Below are positions 46,101 through 60,700 of a stretch of DNA of 64,000 nt, piece after piece (the first letter of the stretch is position 1; every line of letters starts with the position of its first letter). Position numbers and translations under genes: made by a program. Source of the DNA: Enoplosus armatus (lineage: Eukaryota > Chordata > Actinopteri > Centrarchiformes > Enoplosidae); NCBI RefSeq assembly GCF_043641665.1, contig NC_092198.1:5016001-5080000 (forward strand). The letters are read 5' to 3'. Under the pieces are notes generated by a model. That model saw nothing but the letters and a program-made list of their open reading frames with translations, did no database searches and had not been told where the DNA came from.

Positions 46101-49100
46101 ACAAAGACCTGCCCAGAACATCCGTGTGCAGTAACCTCTTTCCTGGTGCGGAGGCTTGGAGCAGGGGAACACATTAGGCAGGTAGCGTTCATGTAGCACC
46201 ACCACAGCCGGGAGCCATGTCACCATGAGAATATAGTTCACCAATATGGCAGTACCCGCATAGACACCAAAACAGCGTATGGCGGTGATGTTGCTGACGT
46301 AATTGGCATAAAAAGCTGCAGCAGTGGTGAAGCTGGTGACAAACATTGACAGGGCGGCATGTTGTAGGGTCACACTGACTGTCTCTGCCAGCTCAGCATG
46401 TGGCTTATCAAACTTGGTATAGTTCCACACATCACAAAGCACAAAGGCATCATCTGCCCCGATGCCTACCAGGATGATGAGGGCCGTGAGGTTCATGAAG
46501 GGGAAGAACTCAAAGTTGAAGACCATTCGGTAAAGAAAGTAAGACACAATCAGTGAGCTGATGATGGCTATTATTGTCATTAGAGTGATGAAAACTGAGC
46601 GCGTGTACACACACATGACCAGAAGGACGATCACTATGGCTATGGCGGGATACACCGTGTCCGTGAGGAGGTAGTCCTGAAAGAGGTCGTGTTTGATGCC
46701 AAACTCGATCCCCGTGATTGTTGTGATGCCGTCTGAAGAGTTCCAGTTCTCAAAATTGTCTACGTAAATGTTCATCATGGACTCTCCTTTCTCTGTGGGG
46801 GAGAAGAGCATGCTGTATTTGAGCACAGGTGGAGGATACTCCAGGCTCTTGGGACTGAGGAAGTCTTTGTCCACCAGGAAGTGAAGGATTTGGTAGACGG
46901 CGTTGTACTTGGTACACTTCCGGGGAACACTGGCGCACTTCAGCTGGTCTTTCCGTCGCAGGGCCATGTCCCAGCAGTCGGGTCCCAGCGTGCCATTGTG
47001 GTAGTACTTGGCACACGAGCGCAGGATCTTGAGCGTGTGTGATACATCACGCTCTGTGATCTTCTGGCAGGACGACCTGTTGGTGAGGACGGCAATGTAA
47101 TTGCCAAGTGTCCAGCTGGGGCAACAGGAGGCGTCATTGGTGCGCTGACAAAGACTCCAGTAGTCGCGATGGGAACGCACCTGGAAACAGAGACAAATAA
47201 TAAATGCACATATAAAAAAGACACAATAGCCAAGCCTGATATCAATACCAGTCTTGACCATGGCAGAGGATTGTGCTGTTCTATATACGTACCCTTGAGT
47301 TGTCCAGATTGCACATGGATTTGATGGCCTGAATGCTCCACAGGTTCTTCCCCTCAGCTGATGTGAACACCAGTCTAGAGTAACTGTCACCTGCATAAAG
47401 GAAATAGTTTTATTACTCAAATGGGAAAACCATCTTTTCCTGGATTAATAAAACTTAGGAAATATGACAGAAAGACAATTCTACCATCTGACTGAAGAAG
47501 ATCTTGTGGCTGAAAAAAGCTCTTACCAAGGCTATGCAAAAGATATGCAGTGCTACCTTCTGCTTATTTGGGTAAACAGTGTATTTTTAAATAAACCAAT
47601 CTCTTTTCTGATGAATTTTTATTTTAATTCCACTCAAAATACCTCCTTATTAAATAAATTAAATCCGAGTTTGCCCAAGATCCTTTGAGGGTAGTGTGGG
47701 ACTTATTTATTTCAGAGAGCTTGTTGTTATTCTTCATCATCTGGACTAAGCTGGAACGGTGTCATTTCAGTATTCTCTCTTTCTGTATTCAAGATCTTAC
47801 CTGGAACATCACAGAAGAACTCTTTGCTGAAGTCCCACTCTGCTTGCCGTTTGTCTCTGTCAAAGTGGTCCTCAGGCCACCTGGGCTCTTGGTGGCTACA
47901 AAACAATAAAATAGTATGTTTCATTTAATCAGCCACAATGGCAACTTAAAAAAAGATGGCAATTCACAATCTTCAGTTTAATGGCATATTCAAATCATCG
48001 AGCAGACACTGTTTGCTAAGAGTCTGATCCTGCTTCTTAATGAGTCTTTAATGAGCTCTGACTATTAAAACCTTTGCCAGAAAATCTTTGCTTTATACTG
48101 TGTTTATTTTGTTCCTTTAGTTTTACAGCACTTTATAAGGTTGTTGGCAGAAAAATGACACAAATCATTATCATCATTTGTAAGAATGTTTTTTTTAAAG
48201 GGCTGGAGATACAACAACACTGTGCCCCTGGAGAAGGAAACGGTACCAATGCTAATCAATCCAATCCGAGAAGGAAGAAAAGAAGACAGTCTGTTTGTAT
48301 GATTTTATAAATCACCAAACGGTGGACAGAGATGTTGCTTTGTCCAAGTCAGCGTGATGACAAAATGAAGGAAGCAGATCTGATGCCTCGTAATGAAATA
48401 AGCAGCCATAATTGCTGCCCCCCCACCCAAAATCAGAATGACTCACTACAGTACTATACTGGCGTCATTATTATAATAATCATAATAGTGGCTCTGATTG
48501 AACAGGGGACCTGAAGGGGGGCAACGTGCAGACAAGTCTTTGGCATATATGTATGTATTGTGTGTTTTTTTTTTTTTTTTGCAAGAATGATGCTGCAGCT
48601 GTGCTTTTGAGTACTATAGTGCCTACATTGCTACTATGAGCGAACGAGGATTATGGTTCAGACAGGCCTTCTTTCTGTGTGTATGTGGGTTTTTTGTTTT
48701 TTGGGGGGGGGGGGGCTAAATCCTCCGTTAGAAACAGGAAGGCAGAGTAATCAGGTGGCTGTCAGAGAGATACTGAGGGGTTGACAGACGGAGGGGATGA
48801 GGCAGGGAAGCCTGCTGACAGCAGCGGCGGCCTCTCGTACACCGTGCGCACATAAGTAGACAATTACATCTGCAGACAGACACGTGGAGCGAGACAGAAA
48901 GGAAGACAAAGACAGCCACAGACGCAGCAGGAGACAGAGAGATGGAGACACAGAGGAAGATACATGCTAGAGCTGAAAGGATCCATTTTCTAATCAGCAG
49001 AGGGGCGCTGCAATTTTTAGAAACTATAATCTTAACCACATGCATCATGGATCCAAAATCTGATTCAAAGGGTCAACATGCAGCGTCAATGTCATTCATC

Positions 49101-51299
49101 AGAGCCAAATAGGTGACTTAATTGATAGGTTTGGGAGGTGCCTAAATTCAGTCTGAACTAAGGCAAATATGTTGGCATCAATACCGTTTCTGCTTTAAAA
49201 CCAAATCAGATACTGTATGAGCAGTGATTTGCATAAACAGCACAAACGCCTGAAGAGTGAACAGTCAGAGATCGAGACAGAGAGAGCTGGTCTTGATTAG
49301 TGAACAGACTCCCACTGACAGATCACAGCAGATGACCTTGTGGATAGATAGAGCTCTACTTTGCTCCCCTTTTCTTTCAGAAGGGGATTCAGGCTTTTCA
49401 GCATGTCTGTCAACAGTATCCTTCAACTCCTCGCCCCCCCATTTCTACCTCAGTCTCCAACCCCGGCTCTCCCTCGACGCCTCAATGAGAGGGCTGAAAT
49501 TGTGGGCTGGTATTGTGAGGCTGCATTTTAGCCGCCATACGCTAATATTTAGCTTTTGTTTGTAGTGCTGTTGATTTGTTGCCCTGTTATTGAGGAAAAA
49601 AGCTCTACAAAAAGCTAGCTACATCAACGGTAGTCCTTTGTGGGTGAAGTTACTACAAAATTGGAACAAAACGCAAGTGCTACAAATAATTTTGTGCTGT
49701 CCTGGACTCTCCAAAAAAGTGCATCTTCAATGTTGACAAAAAGAATGTAGGAAACTAGCATGTGTGGACAGTGAAAGAGATGTGTGCGTAGTTACTTTTT
49801 GGCCTGCTCATCAGCATATTTGAAGGGGTAGTTTGCCAGTGTGGCTTTGTAGCCTGTGTTCTTCACCATGTTGTTCCATGTGACCAGTCGCTGGCCAATA
49901 GCTGTTCCCCGTGGCTCAAAACCCTTTTGGAAAGAAAGAAAGCAACAATAAGCAAAACAACTTTTGATAGAAGAAGCAAGTTACTGTCCTCACGATGCGG
50001 ATACAAAGTTATGGTATAGATGATGCAAACATCCAGTATGAGCTAAGAAGGCAGTCACATATCTGCATCTGGATCACTTTCAAAGTGAGCTGGGTTGTCA
50101 ACATTACTTCTAACACATAAATGGAAGCACACCTACTCAGTACTCAAGGAAAACCAAATGGAACTGATCTGATATTTAATACAGAATACTGTGAAAGTGC
50201 TGGTACTCTGGTTTATATGTGCAATGGAAAATCTCTGTCTAATAAAATTTGATTTCTCTTTGAATAAGTACACTCATATTTTTAAACAACTTCTGGGCTG
50301 AAGCCATTTTGTTCTCCTTGTTAACGCCAAAGACCACACATCCTCAGTATTCAGGTTTCTGTGTGTTGCAGGAGGGTTAATGGTATTTATCTTGAACGGA
50401 GAGCATCATGGGTCTGTACTCACCAGCAGCGGGTCAGAGAAATCAGGCAGGTCAGGCACCAGGATGCCCACCAGAGCGCACACCACAATGAGCACTGTGC
50501 ACACCCCCAGCACGACCACTGGCCAATCAGCTATCAGCTCGGCGTAGCTGGAAACAAGGAGGAGACTGTAAGTTAGTGAACACAGTGGTGGCGATACAGG
50601 AACTGTGACAACAAGTGTTTCTTGGCGACGACAGTTAATTCCATACAGTTTATGTCTCCAATTATAAATCTAAATACACACACTGTATATTCCCTCTTAT
50701 TTAGCGAGTCAAATAGAACCCATGAGAGCCTGTTGGCACATGAGTAATTCAAATCGGTAAGAAAAGGATGAACTTGTCCAAAATGATTACATTTGAGGGA
50801 AAAAAAGGGGGCATGAGAAGGAAATGGAAAATTTTAGATATGGCCTACTCCATTTCGGCTTTGCTTAAGGCTGCTGGATTAGAAACAGTGTTAGTAGCTG
50901 TCTCAGATCTTTCTGTGTCTACTGAGGGTCTCCATCCCTATGCAAAACACATAACACTTGTGATTTTGTCGCTAAACCTTTCTGAAAGCCCGGAAAAAGC
51001 CTTAATCCTTTATTAAACAGTCTCCTGGATTAGGTTTGAGAGTTTACTGCAGTGTAATGGAGATATGAGGAGATGCAAGCTGCTGGTTAACAGGCCAGGT
51101 ACAGAAAGAGATGCACAACTCCCATCGATAACTCTCATGACTCACTACTGAGGAATGGCGGCTCCATAGGAGCAGTGATGGATGGATGACAGAAATAAAG
51201 GGAGGAGGAGGAGAGAGTTTTGCAATCCAGAGCAACAACACAGGAGAAACCGTTTTTGGCAGGTCTTACCTTTTGGGGAATCGAAAGGGCCTTGCAGGG
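43145..51299 (-). CDS. disp1: Dispatched homolog 1, Hedgehog-release transporter (5'-partial, eight exons)
   Basis: Exons in transcript order: 51299-51270, 50547-50424, 49923-49796, 47895-47801, 47390-47293, 47180-45591, 45403-45140 and 44980-43145 (stop TAA). All junctions have GT/AG ends and compatible phases, giving 1387 residues that track human DISP1 from PxRPFRFPKSY to the C-terminus. Visible features: first membrane helix in exon 2; a furin-type site RDKR (47858-47847); a large cysteine-rich extracellular loop; a sterol-sensing-type helix bundle with GIGADDAF (aspartates at 46454-46449); a second bundle with VGLSVDF (aspartate at 44668-44666); then a long Pro/His/Cys-rich cytoplasmic tail. 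By family knowledge this 12-helix RND-like protein uses cation flux to export cholesterol-modified Hedgehog, and the intramembrane aspartates are essential. Human DISP1 has about 180 further N-terminal residues; that exon is not seen here. The gene is convergent with tlr5. Confidence 0.96.
51270..51299 (-). CDS. disp1: 30-base microexon of disp1
   Basis: It lies between TTTTCAG (acceptor) and GTAAGACC (donor) and enters and leaves in phase 2. It encodes PARPFRFPK and part of the following Ser, matching the human RPFKLPKSY segment just before the first membrane helix. It is far too short to be found as an open frame, and is supported by similarity and exact splice phases. Confidence 0.85.
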
Positions 51300-54200
51300 C
51301 TGAAAAACAAAAAGAGGGAGATAAATCAGGTTTACATTTTAAAGTCAAACAGCCAATCAAAAACAGATTTGCAGAGACTTTTGAGCGAGAGTGGACATCT
51401 TTTCTTCATAATCCTGTCTTTTCTTTTTCCAGCAGCAGTAGCAGCAGCAGCAGCACATACCTTGGGTACTGGACCACTGAAAACATTTAAACTGACGTGG
51501 CTGTCAAAACCACTTTCCAGTGAACTTATCATATATAATACTCCTTGAAACATCCCTTTCAGATGTGACAGACAAGCACAGAGTATGTGTGTTTCTAATA
51601 TACATGTGCCACACAAAGACAACCTAGGACATACACAAGAAATAAACTGACCCTGAAGGATTTCTGACTGAACCCAAACCAAATCTGAAGGGGACGTCAG
51701 CTTGAACCCAAGTAAAGCCCCAAATGTTCCCAATAGCTGTCAAACAACATTTTTCTATCTGATCTGAACCTGAACCCATGAATCTACATCAGAAATGCAC
51801 GACAACTTCACAAAACCTGTTCAAACTATTCAGATCAATCACTAAAGAGCTATAATACACACTAGGCCACACCAGCTATCGTTACATGTACACACACGTT
51901 AGTGAGACTTCTTATGTATTGTATCCTGTAATGTGGCCTCCTCCTCTTCCACACACACACACACACCAACACACTGCTCCTTGGGATCTATCTGGACTTC
52001 TCGTCAGCTCCTCCTGGGAGCGGTGGGGGAGCGTCCGGTATGCCGGGAACAGCAAACACTGCTCCCGGGTGGAGAGGAAGAGGTGGGAAGAGGAGGAAGT
52101 GGGAGAATCAGATACAGCCACCTGATCACAGCAGGAGCTGCGGGAGATAAATGATATAGGCTAAAGGAGTCGGGGTGGATATGAGAACTATGAGAGCGCT
52201 CAATGTCTTTCCATTTACACCTGGTATTTGGGTATAGTCTGGTTATCACACTTGTGCCAGGTCAAGGGAGGCCGAGGAAGGGGCTGTCTTAGTCGGCAGG
52301 AACGGGTGGAGTTATGTGACCTTACATCCGATCCCAATCAAATGTGGTCTGGCTGATCCAATTGCATTGAGATTCCAATGCGTTCTGCATACATTTACAC
52401 CTGGCAGGTGTTTATCCAGATAACGTATCCAGATACAGTTCGCCTTTTAATGCTAGGAGTAAATGGGGTATTAGTGCCTTGTTTAAGGATACTTCTTTTG
52501 GCATAACATGGCCAAATGAAGGGCAACTGATTCAGATTTGGGTCTAGCTACTAATAATACACCCTAGCGTTTTATAGCAGAGATTGTCCACATCCCCTGA
52601 AAAGAAGACTACCTGCACTAACATGTATATTAAGTTGATGGACTTTTATGAGATCATTGATATGATATTTCATGGTGGAAAGCCATTGATGCTCAATACA
52701 GGTGGTGGGGAGGTATTAAAGGTGACAAGGTAGAGGACAGAGTAGAGTAGAGTCGACGACATTAATAACCTTCCAGACGAAGGGCAGAGAGAGCAGAAGG
52801 GCCACTCCTTGGATGAGACAGACATTTTTGGATAAACTCTGCCAGAGATTTGTGTAGATAAATGGTCTGCTTCAATAGCCCTAACTAAAAGCCAAGTACA
52901 TTTCTCAGTGCATCACAGATTGTATTCACGTCCCCACTGTACAAGAAGTGGCCTTAATTTACCCCCAAAATGGCACAGAGGAACAGGAAGTAAGATCTGA
53001 GGTCAACCTCTGTGGCAGCCAATCAGGTTATTAGCACTCAGGACATTAGTGCTGTGATTTAAGCAATCTGACCAGAGGGGCCAAAGAGGCTGTTGATGTT
53101 TTTTTTTTGTTTTGTTTTTTTTAAATCTGCGGAATGTTATAATTAGTGGTAATGGGAAGAGCAAATGAATTGGCGAGGAATTTTACTCCACGGGGGGGTG
53201 GGTGGGTTGTAGGGAAGGCTGTAAATCCCTTTTAAAGTTTCACCGGACACATTAATATGACAGCCAGATGTCAAGTGGCACAGATTTAAAGCACGGTCTC
53301 CAAATACAAGTGCACACAGAGACAGACAGGGAAGTGTTTTTGCTATTCTGGAGACACATGTGACGTATAAGAGAATGTTACAGTTCAGTACAGTACAATA
53401 TTGAATTATTCTTGATTAGAATATTACTGACTTCTTCCGCAAGGTGGACTTTCCCTTCAACTTATAAAGTGACCTTTAACCTGGTTTAAATCAACAATGT
53501 CTAATGAAAAACACATTTTTCCTGCCTTTCTTTGAACTAGTAGCCAAGGGAAAATTCTGAATTGCCAATGTAATTCTTTTCACTGCGCTCCGACTCTTGG
53601 CTTTCCATGTATGGCCTTGAACTGCAGACCTCAGGACACAGATATGGCCCAAAATGGAGGAGAAGAGTTATTGGAAATACTTGGAATGAATTCATAAAAG
53701 CGCTTTCAGGCATATCTATTTGTCTACTGAAAGTCTGTTTTGAATTTTGGTCTGCAGCGCTCTATGAATCCATTTCAGCCAATTGGAAAGATGCATAGCA
53801 TACCTGAGCTGGCCAATTGGCCTTAGAATTTTTAAACGACAAAGATGAGATGGATCAAGAATCCATCAAGTCAACAGCAATAATTTATCCCGTTTTCATA
53901 AAACTCAGGTGTCCTTTTCGTAGAGGTTTTCGGCGATGAACTCAAGATTTAACAAGTCGAGAACAACCTTTGTCCTTTTGGGCTCAATTTGTCTGTAGTC
54001 CATAAAACAAAGACAGAAGAGGGTATAACACCGTCAGACCTTACGCACGTGAAAATATTTGAAGAAGGTAAAGAAAACGCCATAGAGGGTGGTGGGGTGT
54101 TTGGCGGTTAGCAACAGAGATATAGTGTTGACTGATGATCACAGAGACTAAATTCTGCAGGATGACAACCCACCGTGTCGGGTTTCCTCCCTGACTTTCT

Positions 54201-57200
54201 GATCAATTCTACTCATGACGCCTCTAAAGCAAACTCTCTCTCTCTCTCTTTCCCTGGCTTCTGCCCTCTCTCTTATTTTCGTTCCCTCTCCCCTGGCCCC
54301 GAGTAACCTTTCAGTGTTATTGTATTTACCAGGGGGAGAGTGTTTCTGGATCACTGGGCTAATTAATAAGGTAAACACAGACCGCCAGCCGCTCACTCAG
54401 CACTGTGCTGACAGAGGAGAGAAACAGAGAAGCAGTTGGGGGACTGAGTCTGTGTCAGAGTAAGCTGTGTATATGTGTGGGTCTGCTTACAGGCGCTACA
54501 CACTGTGCAGTTTTGGGCTGTCTCGGATGAAAGTCGACGATCACGAGAGAAATGTGGTCAAATTCTTGGGCGGTGATCCAAAATGGTGGTCCCAGATTGC
54601 ACTGTGAGAGATGTACAGCGATGGCTGATTTAGAGCTTAGAGTATTACTTTGAGAAATTACCTCATGTGTACGAAGTGTTGTCTGACCACATCTAAAGAC
54701 ACAAGTGTTTGTAACTTTTCTGGATGGCTGCAGCCTGTTGACACAGTGAATCACAGAAATGGGAATAATGGCGGAAACTTTTGGAAAGCCTCTCCTCAAA
54801 GCCATTCATAGCATTGCACTTGTGGTGTACTCTGGCCGAACAATGCGTGAAGTGGGCATGATTATCGAATTGCCGTTTTCTGAAAGCTACAAAAATAGTT
54901 TCCAATTCCAATGTTGGAAAGGTGTGTGGCGAGGGGCTTTCAGGTGCTGTACGGTGATCTGACGAGCATACCGAGGCCTTTAGTGACAAAAGATAACCTA
55001 TCTCATACAGTGTATGTGATGAAGCGTATCAGTGAGAGATGTGTGTTTGGTTAAAGAAACTGTATGTGTGTATACTATGGTATATTATTTGTAGATCAGA
55101 CACATCACTTATGTGCAGAAAATGTCCACCTTAATTCATTCTGTCTCATTGCTCCTTTTAAATTTCATATTTTTCTTAAAACATGTGAAAATTTATCCCA
55201 AGTTTTAGGTATTTTCCAAGGTCTTTTGGAAGTTGTTTGAAATTGAACACACACACACACAAAAGAAGACATTACATGTGATATTGAGAACCTTTCTTTT
55301 GAATTACTTACACCAGGGAACGTAAAATATTTGAGGTGGATATTTTTGTGATGTGAGTAACTGTGACCATATTTGCCCCATGAGTGTCTGTATGTGTGCG
55401 TTATTGTACAGGAGTGTGTACGTGTGCCGGAGGGAGTTGAGGGTGAGGGTTCAGAGGCGCAGGGGGGGTTAACTGTCAACAGACGAGCGGGTAAATATTT
55501 CATGAACAAGGCCTTCAAGTTGGAGCAAGAGCAATTAGTGTCAACCGTCAGGCGACTGGGCCCGCCTCGCCCTGATTAGTGCTTCGCTGGAACGCCGCAC
55601 ACAATTAGAGGCTCAACCTAGCCATGAAATAGGCCCAGGCGACCAGAGCTCCCCATCCAAATGACATCATGAGACTAGTTAGGCAGAAAAACACTGCACT
55701 GTGCCTGATAAGTAGGTCTGTGTGTGTATGTTTATACAAAGACTCTTATGGCTAAAGCAGAATACTGAGAGGGATATTAACAACCCCCTAAAGTGAGCCT
55801 AAGTGTATGCTAGGATGACATTAACAAGACTGTAAATATCAAATAGCACAATAGGGGGAAGGAAATAAAACTGCATCAGTGTTAACGGATCGTGAAGTAG
55901 AAACGGTTCAATAAACAATTCTAATGTTTGAGAAAGAACTGTTTAAGTTTGCCTATATTCATATGCAGACAATAAAGTTTAGATAGGGCCTTTTAAGTAG
56001 CATGTGACAAATGGATTTTGTCTAACAAAAAGGCCTGAAAATGAATTAGGATGAAATTAGTGGAGCAGTATTTCTGGAAAGAAGTAATAAACTCCAGCAG
56101 TGTAAACACTTTTATGTCTATAACTCAATACATAAGACACTCTGTGTATCCAAATGTTCTCAATATTTTCTTCAATACACTTCTCTAGACCGCTGTCACC
56201 TCAAAAATGTGGCAGCTAGGAGTTAACAAAAGACGAAATCTTCAAATATAATTTCTGTTCTAAGGTACATTAACTTCAGCAGAAACAGTGTGATTCACAG
56301 GGCATCGTGTTTCTAACAGGCCTCCAATAAACACTGGAACAGGCCTGTGCTGTTTAAACACAGAGTTTAAATGGAGGTCAGCTGGGGACACTCTCCTCTC
56401 ATTATCACAGGGGGGAGACCAGAGAGCCGGAGACATGGGACATCTCACAGCAACATGAGTGTAGGACCTGCTACATAGTGGACTTTCTATCAGGCGTTTC
56501 CTTACATCTTTGTGTAATTGTGCATGTGGCATCATGTATGAATGTGGGTACATTTTTCATCAGCCATGTCAGGATGTTTTTATGATGACGAAGCATACGC
56601 ATGTTTTCATATTAAAATGCATAGTGGTATGAATTTGTCATCTATGGAAATATGATTTACTGTGGGTATCAAGGCAGACACTTTTTAACTATTCAACTAT
56701 ACACCATGCTGGTAGAGTGAACAAACCTGCCACATTCATCAGCATCTTGTTAGTAAAGGCCAGAAAACTTAAAAAAAAAAAAAAACATCTGTAACTGTGA
56801 CGAATTTTTAAGGAATTTCACTACTGCAGGTTTTCCAGCACCTGTCCATTTTCATTACTTTTAAATGTATAATTGGGTGAGATAAGAATGTCCTCTACAT
56901 GCTGTGTAGAAAACAACTAAATGCTTCTCGAACATGCAACTTGTTTGTAGGTCAGAGATACCAAACAGCACCTGAAAAGGACTACCTGAAACACCTTCCC
57001 CTCAAAGACACTGGTGCATCTTTGCAGTTTGGAAAATGAAGTAAACAACAGCTCACATATTAATATCTAGTTTTTAATTTTGTATATTATATCTGTCGCA
57101 CTCACTTCTCATTTGCAACTAATAGATATTTTTATTATTTATTAAACAGGAGATTGTTTTTGCGATTAATCTATTAATTGTTTGATCTATAAAAAGTCAG

Positions 57201-57700
57201 AAAATAGTAAAAAAAAAAAACTAAAAAAAACCCATCACTATTTACTAAAGCTCAGGGTGACGTCATGAAATGTCTTGCTTTGTCTGATAAAAAGTTCAAA
57301 ACCTAAAGATATTCAATTTATCTCACAAATTAGAAGCTCAAACTAGGGAATGTTTGGCTTAAAAAAATACTTAATTGTTTCAGCCTCATACCTATCTATA
57401 TTATATATTATATATATTATATATTATATGAAGCCGTGAAAAGTGCTGTCATGTCTCTCCACTGGTGAGCATGGCCTTTTCTGGCTGCACCTGCCAGTCC
57501 CCTGAATTCTTGGAGGTGAAATACGGGCGTGCACAAATTCCAGGATTTCAGCACTGTAGCCAATAGTCACAAGCTGTCACTCAGCATGACGTCTTTATTA
57601 TGGCTGCTCCTCGCCTCATCTTTACGACTTTAAGCTCACACACCCGGAGCCGTCCACATCCTCACATAACAAGATCAGTCTGTTTTAATGGTCCAGGGTA
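51300..57700. other. Upstream intron or 5' flank of disp1, non-coding
   Basis: The phase-2 start of the disp1 microexon requires an upstream coding exon, but no frame here resembles the Cys/His-rich N-terminus of DISP1. A stretch at about 54.48-54.98 kb (GGCGCTACACACTGTGCAGT at its left) looks like a decayed transposable element of uncertain family. Confidence 0.5.
57400..57430. repeat. TATATTA repeat
   Basis: Alternating ATATTATAT units, self-complementary. Confidence 0.7.
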
Positions 57701-60700
57701 AGAAAAAAAAAACCCATTTAGGATCCTATACTATTAAAGCTGCGGCCATTTATGTGATTGGTACGATTTGCTACTACAAGGTGAAATACAGTCTAGAACT
57801 GGTGGGGAGTGGCAGCAGGAATCTCCGTTCCAGATGAATGAATGTACCGGGCCAGAAAATCTGAATCCAGAAATCCTTCTTAACCTGCCAACCTTACACC
57901 GCATGGTTGAGTGCAACTGTAAGCGAGCCAACTTTAAGTGGGTGTGTGTGGCCAGTGAGAACAGCAGGATTTCCTAGAGGACCTCCAGAGGTGGAACCAA
58001 TGGTTTTCACCTGCTGCTGGACCAAAGATCCTTCAATTTCCTCCCGCAGGCATCTGTTCATACTGCTTGTTAAGAAAGAACTCGTGGAGCAGGAATCAGG
58101 ATCAAACATGGTCACTGTGAGAGAAAACCAAAGAACTACATGGACTACAGCACACAGAGACATTTGGCTCAACCCGAAACAGAACCCCACCTCTCCAAAC
58201 ACAAAGCACATTTATGTTAGACCACGAGGAGAAACTTGGGAGGTGCTCCTGCACAGTGAATTCCCCCTTTTGAAGCCAACGCACCTTATTAAAACAAGAT
58301 GAGTCACTTAGCTATCATCTAACAAAAAGGTTTGTGTAAACCGAGTGTAAAAGAGAAGGATGCAAGTCTAGGCAAAGGCAACATTTCTCATTTCAGAGAC
58401 AGTTTAGCTACTGGTCGCGCTGTTGGGGAGCTAGCAGGTAAACATGAATTAAAAGACAAGGAAATGAAGCCCTTTTTTCCCTTTGTAATCCAGTATACTG
58501 GAGCCAAAATAAGGAACATACACTAATACTTATGGACTGCCATAAGATCCCACCTATACCAGATTCCTCATGTGATCTGGTGTTGACTCAGAAACTACCT
58601 GTCGCTTTCACCTGTTGCTGATCTCATCCATTAGTAGAAAAGGTGGAGAAAGAAAAAAGCGATGTCACGGGTTTTTTTTGTAGAAGGTTCATTTTTCACT
58701 CTGCACCACTTTCCAAACTCCATTATTACCTCATCGCGCCACACCAATCTATTTCCCTCTCTGCTTTTGTTGTCGTCGTTTTGTGTCTGACTGTCTGAGG
58801 ACATGAGAGCTGCTGGGTCACCATTTGTTCTCTTTGCTTTTCTTCAGCACTCTTTTCTTCAGCCTTTATCTGGTAAGTTTATTTTTGGGTGATAGCCTGG
58901 TGATATAAAGACACCAGGTGGAGCTGACAGTTGCTCCGGCCTCATTTATCACCCGTACTTTAGAAAAAGAAGATCAACTGTATCTCATTAACAGGAAATG
59001 GAACAAAGATGATATTAGATGCTATTTCTGACCAAGATGATTTTAGGAAACCTGGCCTCAGTAGAGACCCTGAGGCCAGGAGCCTTAATGATGATGGCTG
59101 AGTCAAAACCTGTCCTCCCTACTCCCTCAGAGAGTGGGTGTGTATATGAGATAGGAAGGGAGAGAGCTGGGGGTGGAGGGGTCTGGAAAATTCCAAGCAG
59201 AGGTTCACAAAGTGCAGGAGAGGAAACAGAAGCACAGAAAAAAGTAGAAAGTGGTTTATCTTATCCTTGCCTGGTTCTGTTATCATCAAACAAACATTCA
59301 CGTGAATGAACAAATAAAACCTATTACATACATCCATCCATGCATGTACTCTATATTACATTAAGAAGGCACATCAATTCACTCCAAACAAAATGTTAAG
59401 TTCTATTAACAAATTAATATGCTGTGAAAAATATTAATCTACAAGGTTCTTTGCTGTGAAATCATGTTAATTTAAGCCATGTTAATTTAAAACAAGTCAA
59501 TCTATTTTTAAGTGAACTTGAGCTAAACTTAATTTTCCTTTCAAAGCAATATTTCACTTCGGACCACTTTCAGCGTCCTGCGGGCCTGTAATCAACCCCC
59601 CCCCCCACTGTGTTTTAAAGGCTGGTCAGTCTAACATGGGCTCAAACATGCAGCAACACATATGAGAAGTAGTTCCACCTTCTCAAATGTGAATATTTGC
59701 TGGTTTCCTAGGTCTTCTGTGGTATTAAACAAAACATGGGGTGTTGGAAACTGGTGACTTTTACAGCAAGGTAGAAAAAAAATCCAACATTATGCATGTA
59801 TTTGTTATCCACTGTGTTGTTGTTTCGCTCGCTAATTGATTGACATGTGGTAGAGCTGGTCAGGTTATTTCAGTCTGGTGACGATGTTTTTGGTCAGTTC
59901 AATTGGAAGAAGAGTAAAGGCTTGTTCGCCCAGTCCTTTTTCTTTCTTTTTTTAAATTGCCACTGCTCATTTTATCTTTAAGCCTGCTGCAGCCACAACG
60001 ACAAACATCTCCTGTTTTGGAAAAGTTTACTGAGTTTCGCCTTTTCTTAAAGGCAGACATGAGCTCTGTTTTTCAGAACTCCAATGTTATTTAGGGCATC
60101 CACTAAAAGACTTTGGTTCCGTCTTGGAGCTTCTTGCGGCATGCCCAGTGTTTTATTTTGTGCATACAGCCTGAGAATGCAATGTTTGTGTTATAAATCA
60201 ACAAATAACTGATATCGGTAATAATGTCCACTAATTACAGCTTAGTACAACTAGTCACTAGACACATTTATTTAGCTAGTCTGTAAAGTACACCCCAAAC
60301 TGATCAAAGAAAATAAAGCCCTACAAGCCCAAATATATTTTGCCACATTCTGGACACATGTAGTAGTTTATCCCTTTCAAAGTGCTATGATAATCTTAAC
60401 CAGCCAGCAGCAGCAAGCCATCTTTATCCAGCTGAGGCCTGGCTAGCTGCTCAGCCAGCTTATGAGAAGTTATGACAACGTCGTGCTCACATCAGGCTTT
60501 GATCCCGCTTTATGGGACAGCAAGGGCCTTTGATGTGGGATAGCTATCTTTATGGGCTTTGCTTCATACTCAGGAACTATACCATAAGACTGAGGGGGGT
60601 ACAGGGAAAAATGAAAATGGCTGCAAGAAAGAAAGAAAGCAGGGAAACAAGAGTAAGGTGAAGAAGAGGAAAGCTGAAGGCAGAGAACTCTTTCAGTGGG

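Noticed and set aside
47181..47420. Upstream part of the long - strand frame ending at 45558
   Set aside because: It reads exon 47390-47293 in the wrong frame and then an intron. The splice-corrected frames restore DISP1 similarity.
51332..51733. - strand frame of 133 codons near the disp1 5' end, considered as the N-terminal exon
   Set aside because: No resemblance to the DISP1 N-terminus and no donor in the required phase 2.
54455..54989. Overlapping - strand frames considered as a gene
   Set aside because: No recognised domain; flanked by sequence resembling a transposon end, more likely a decayed repeat.
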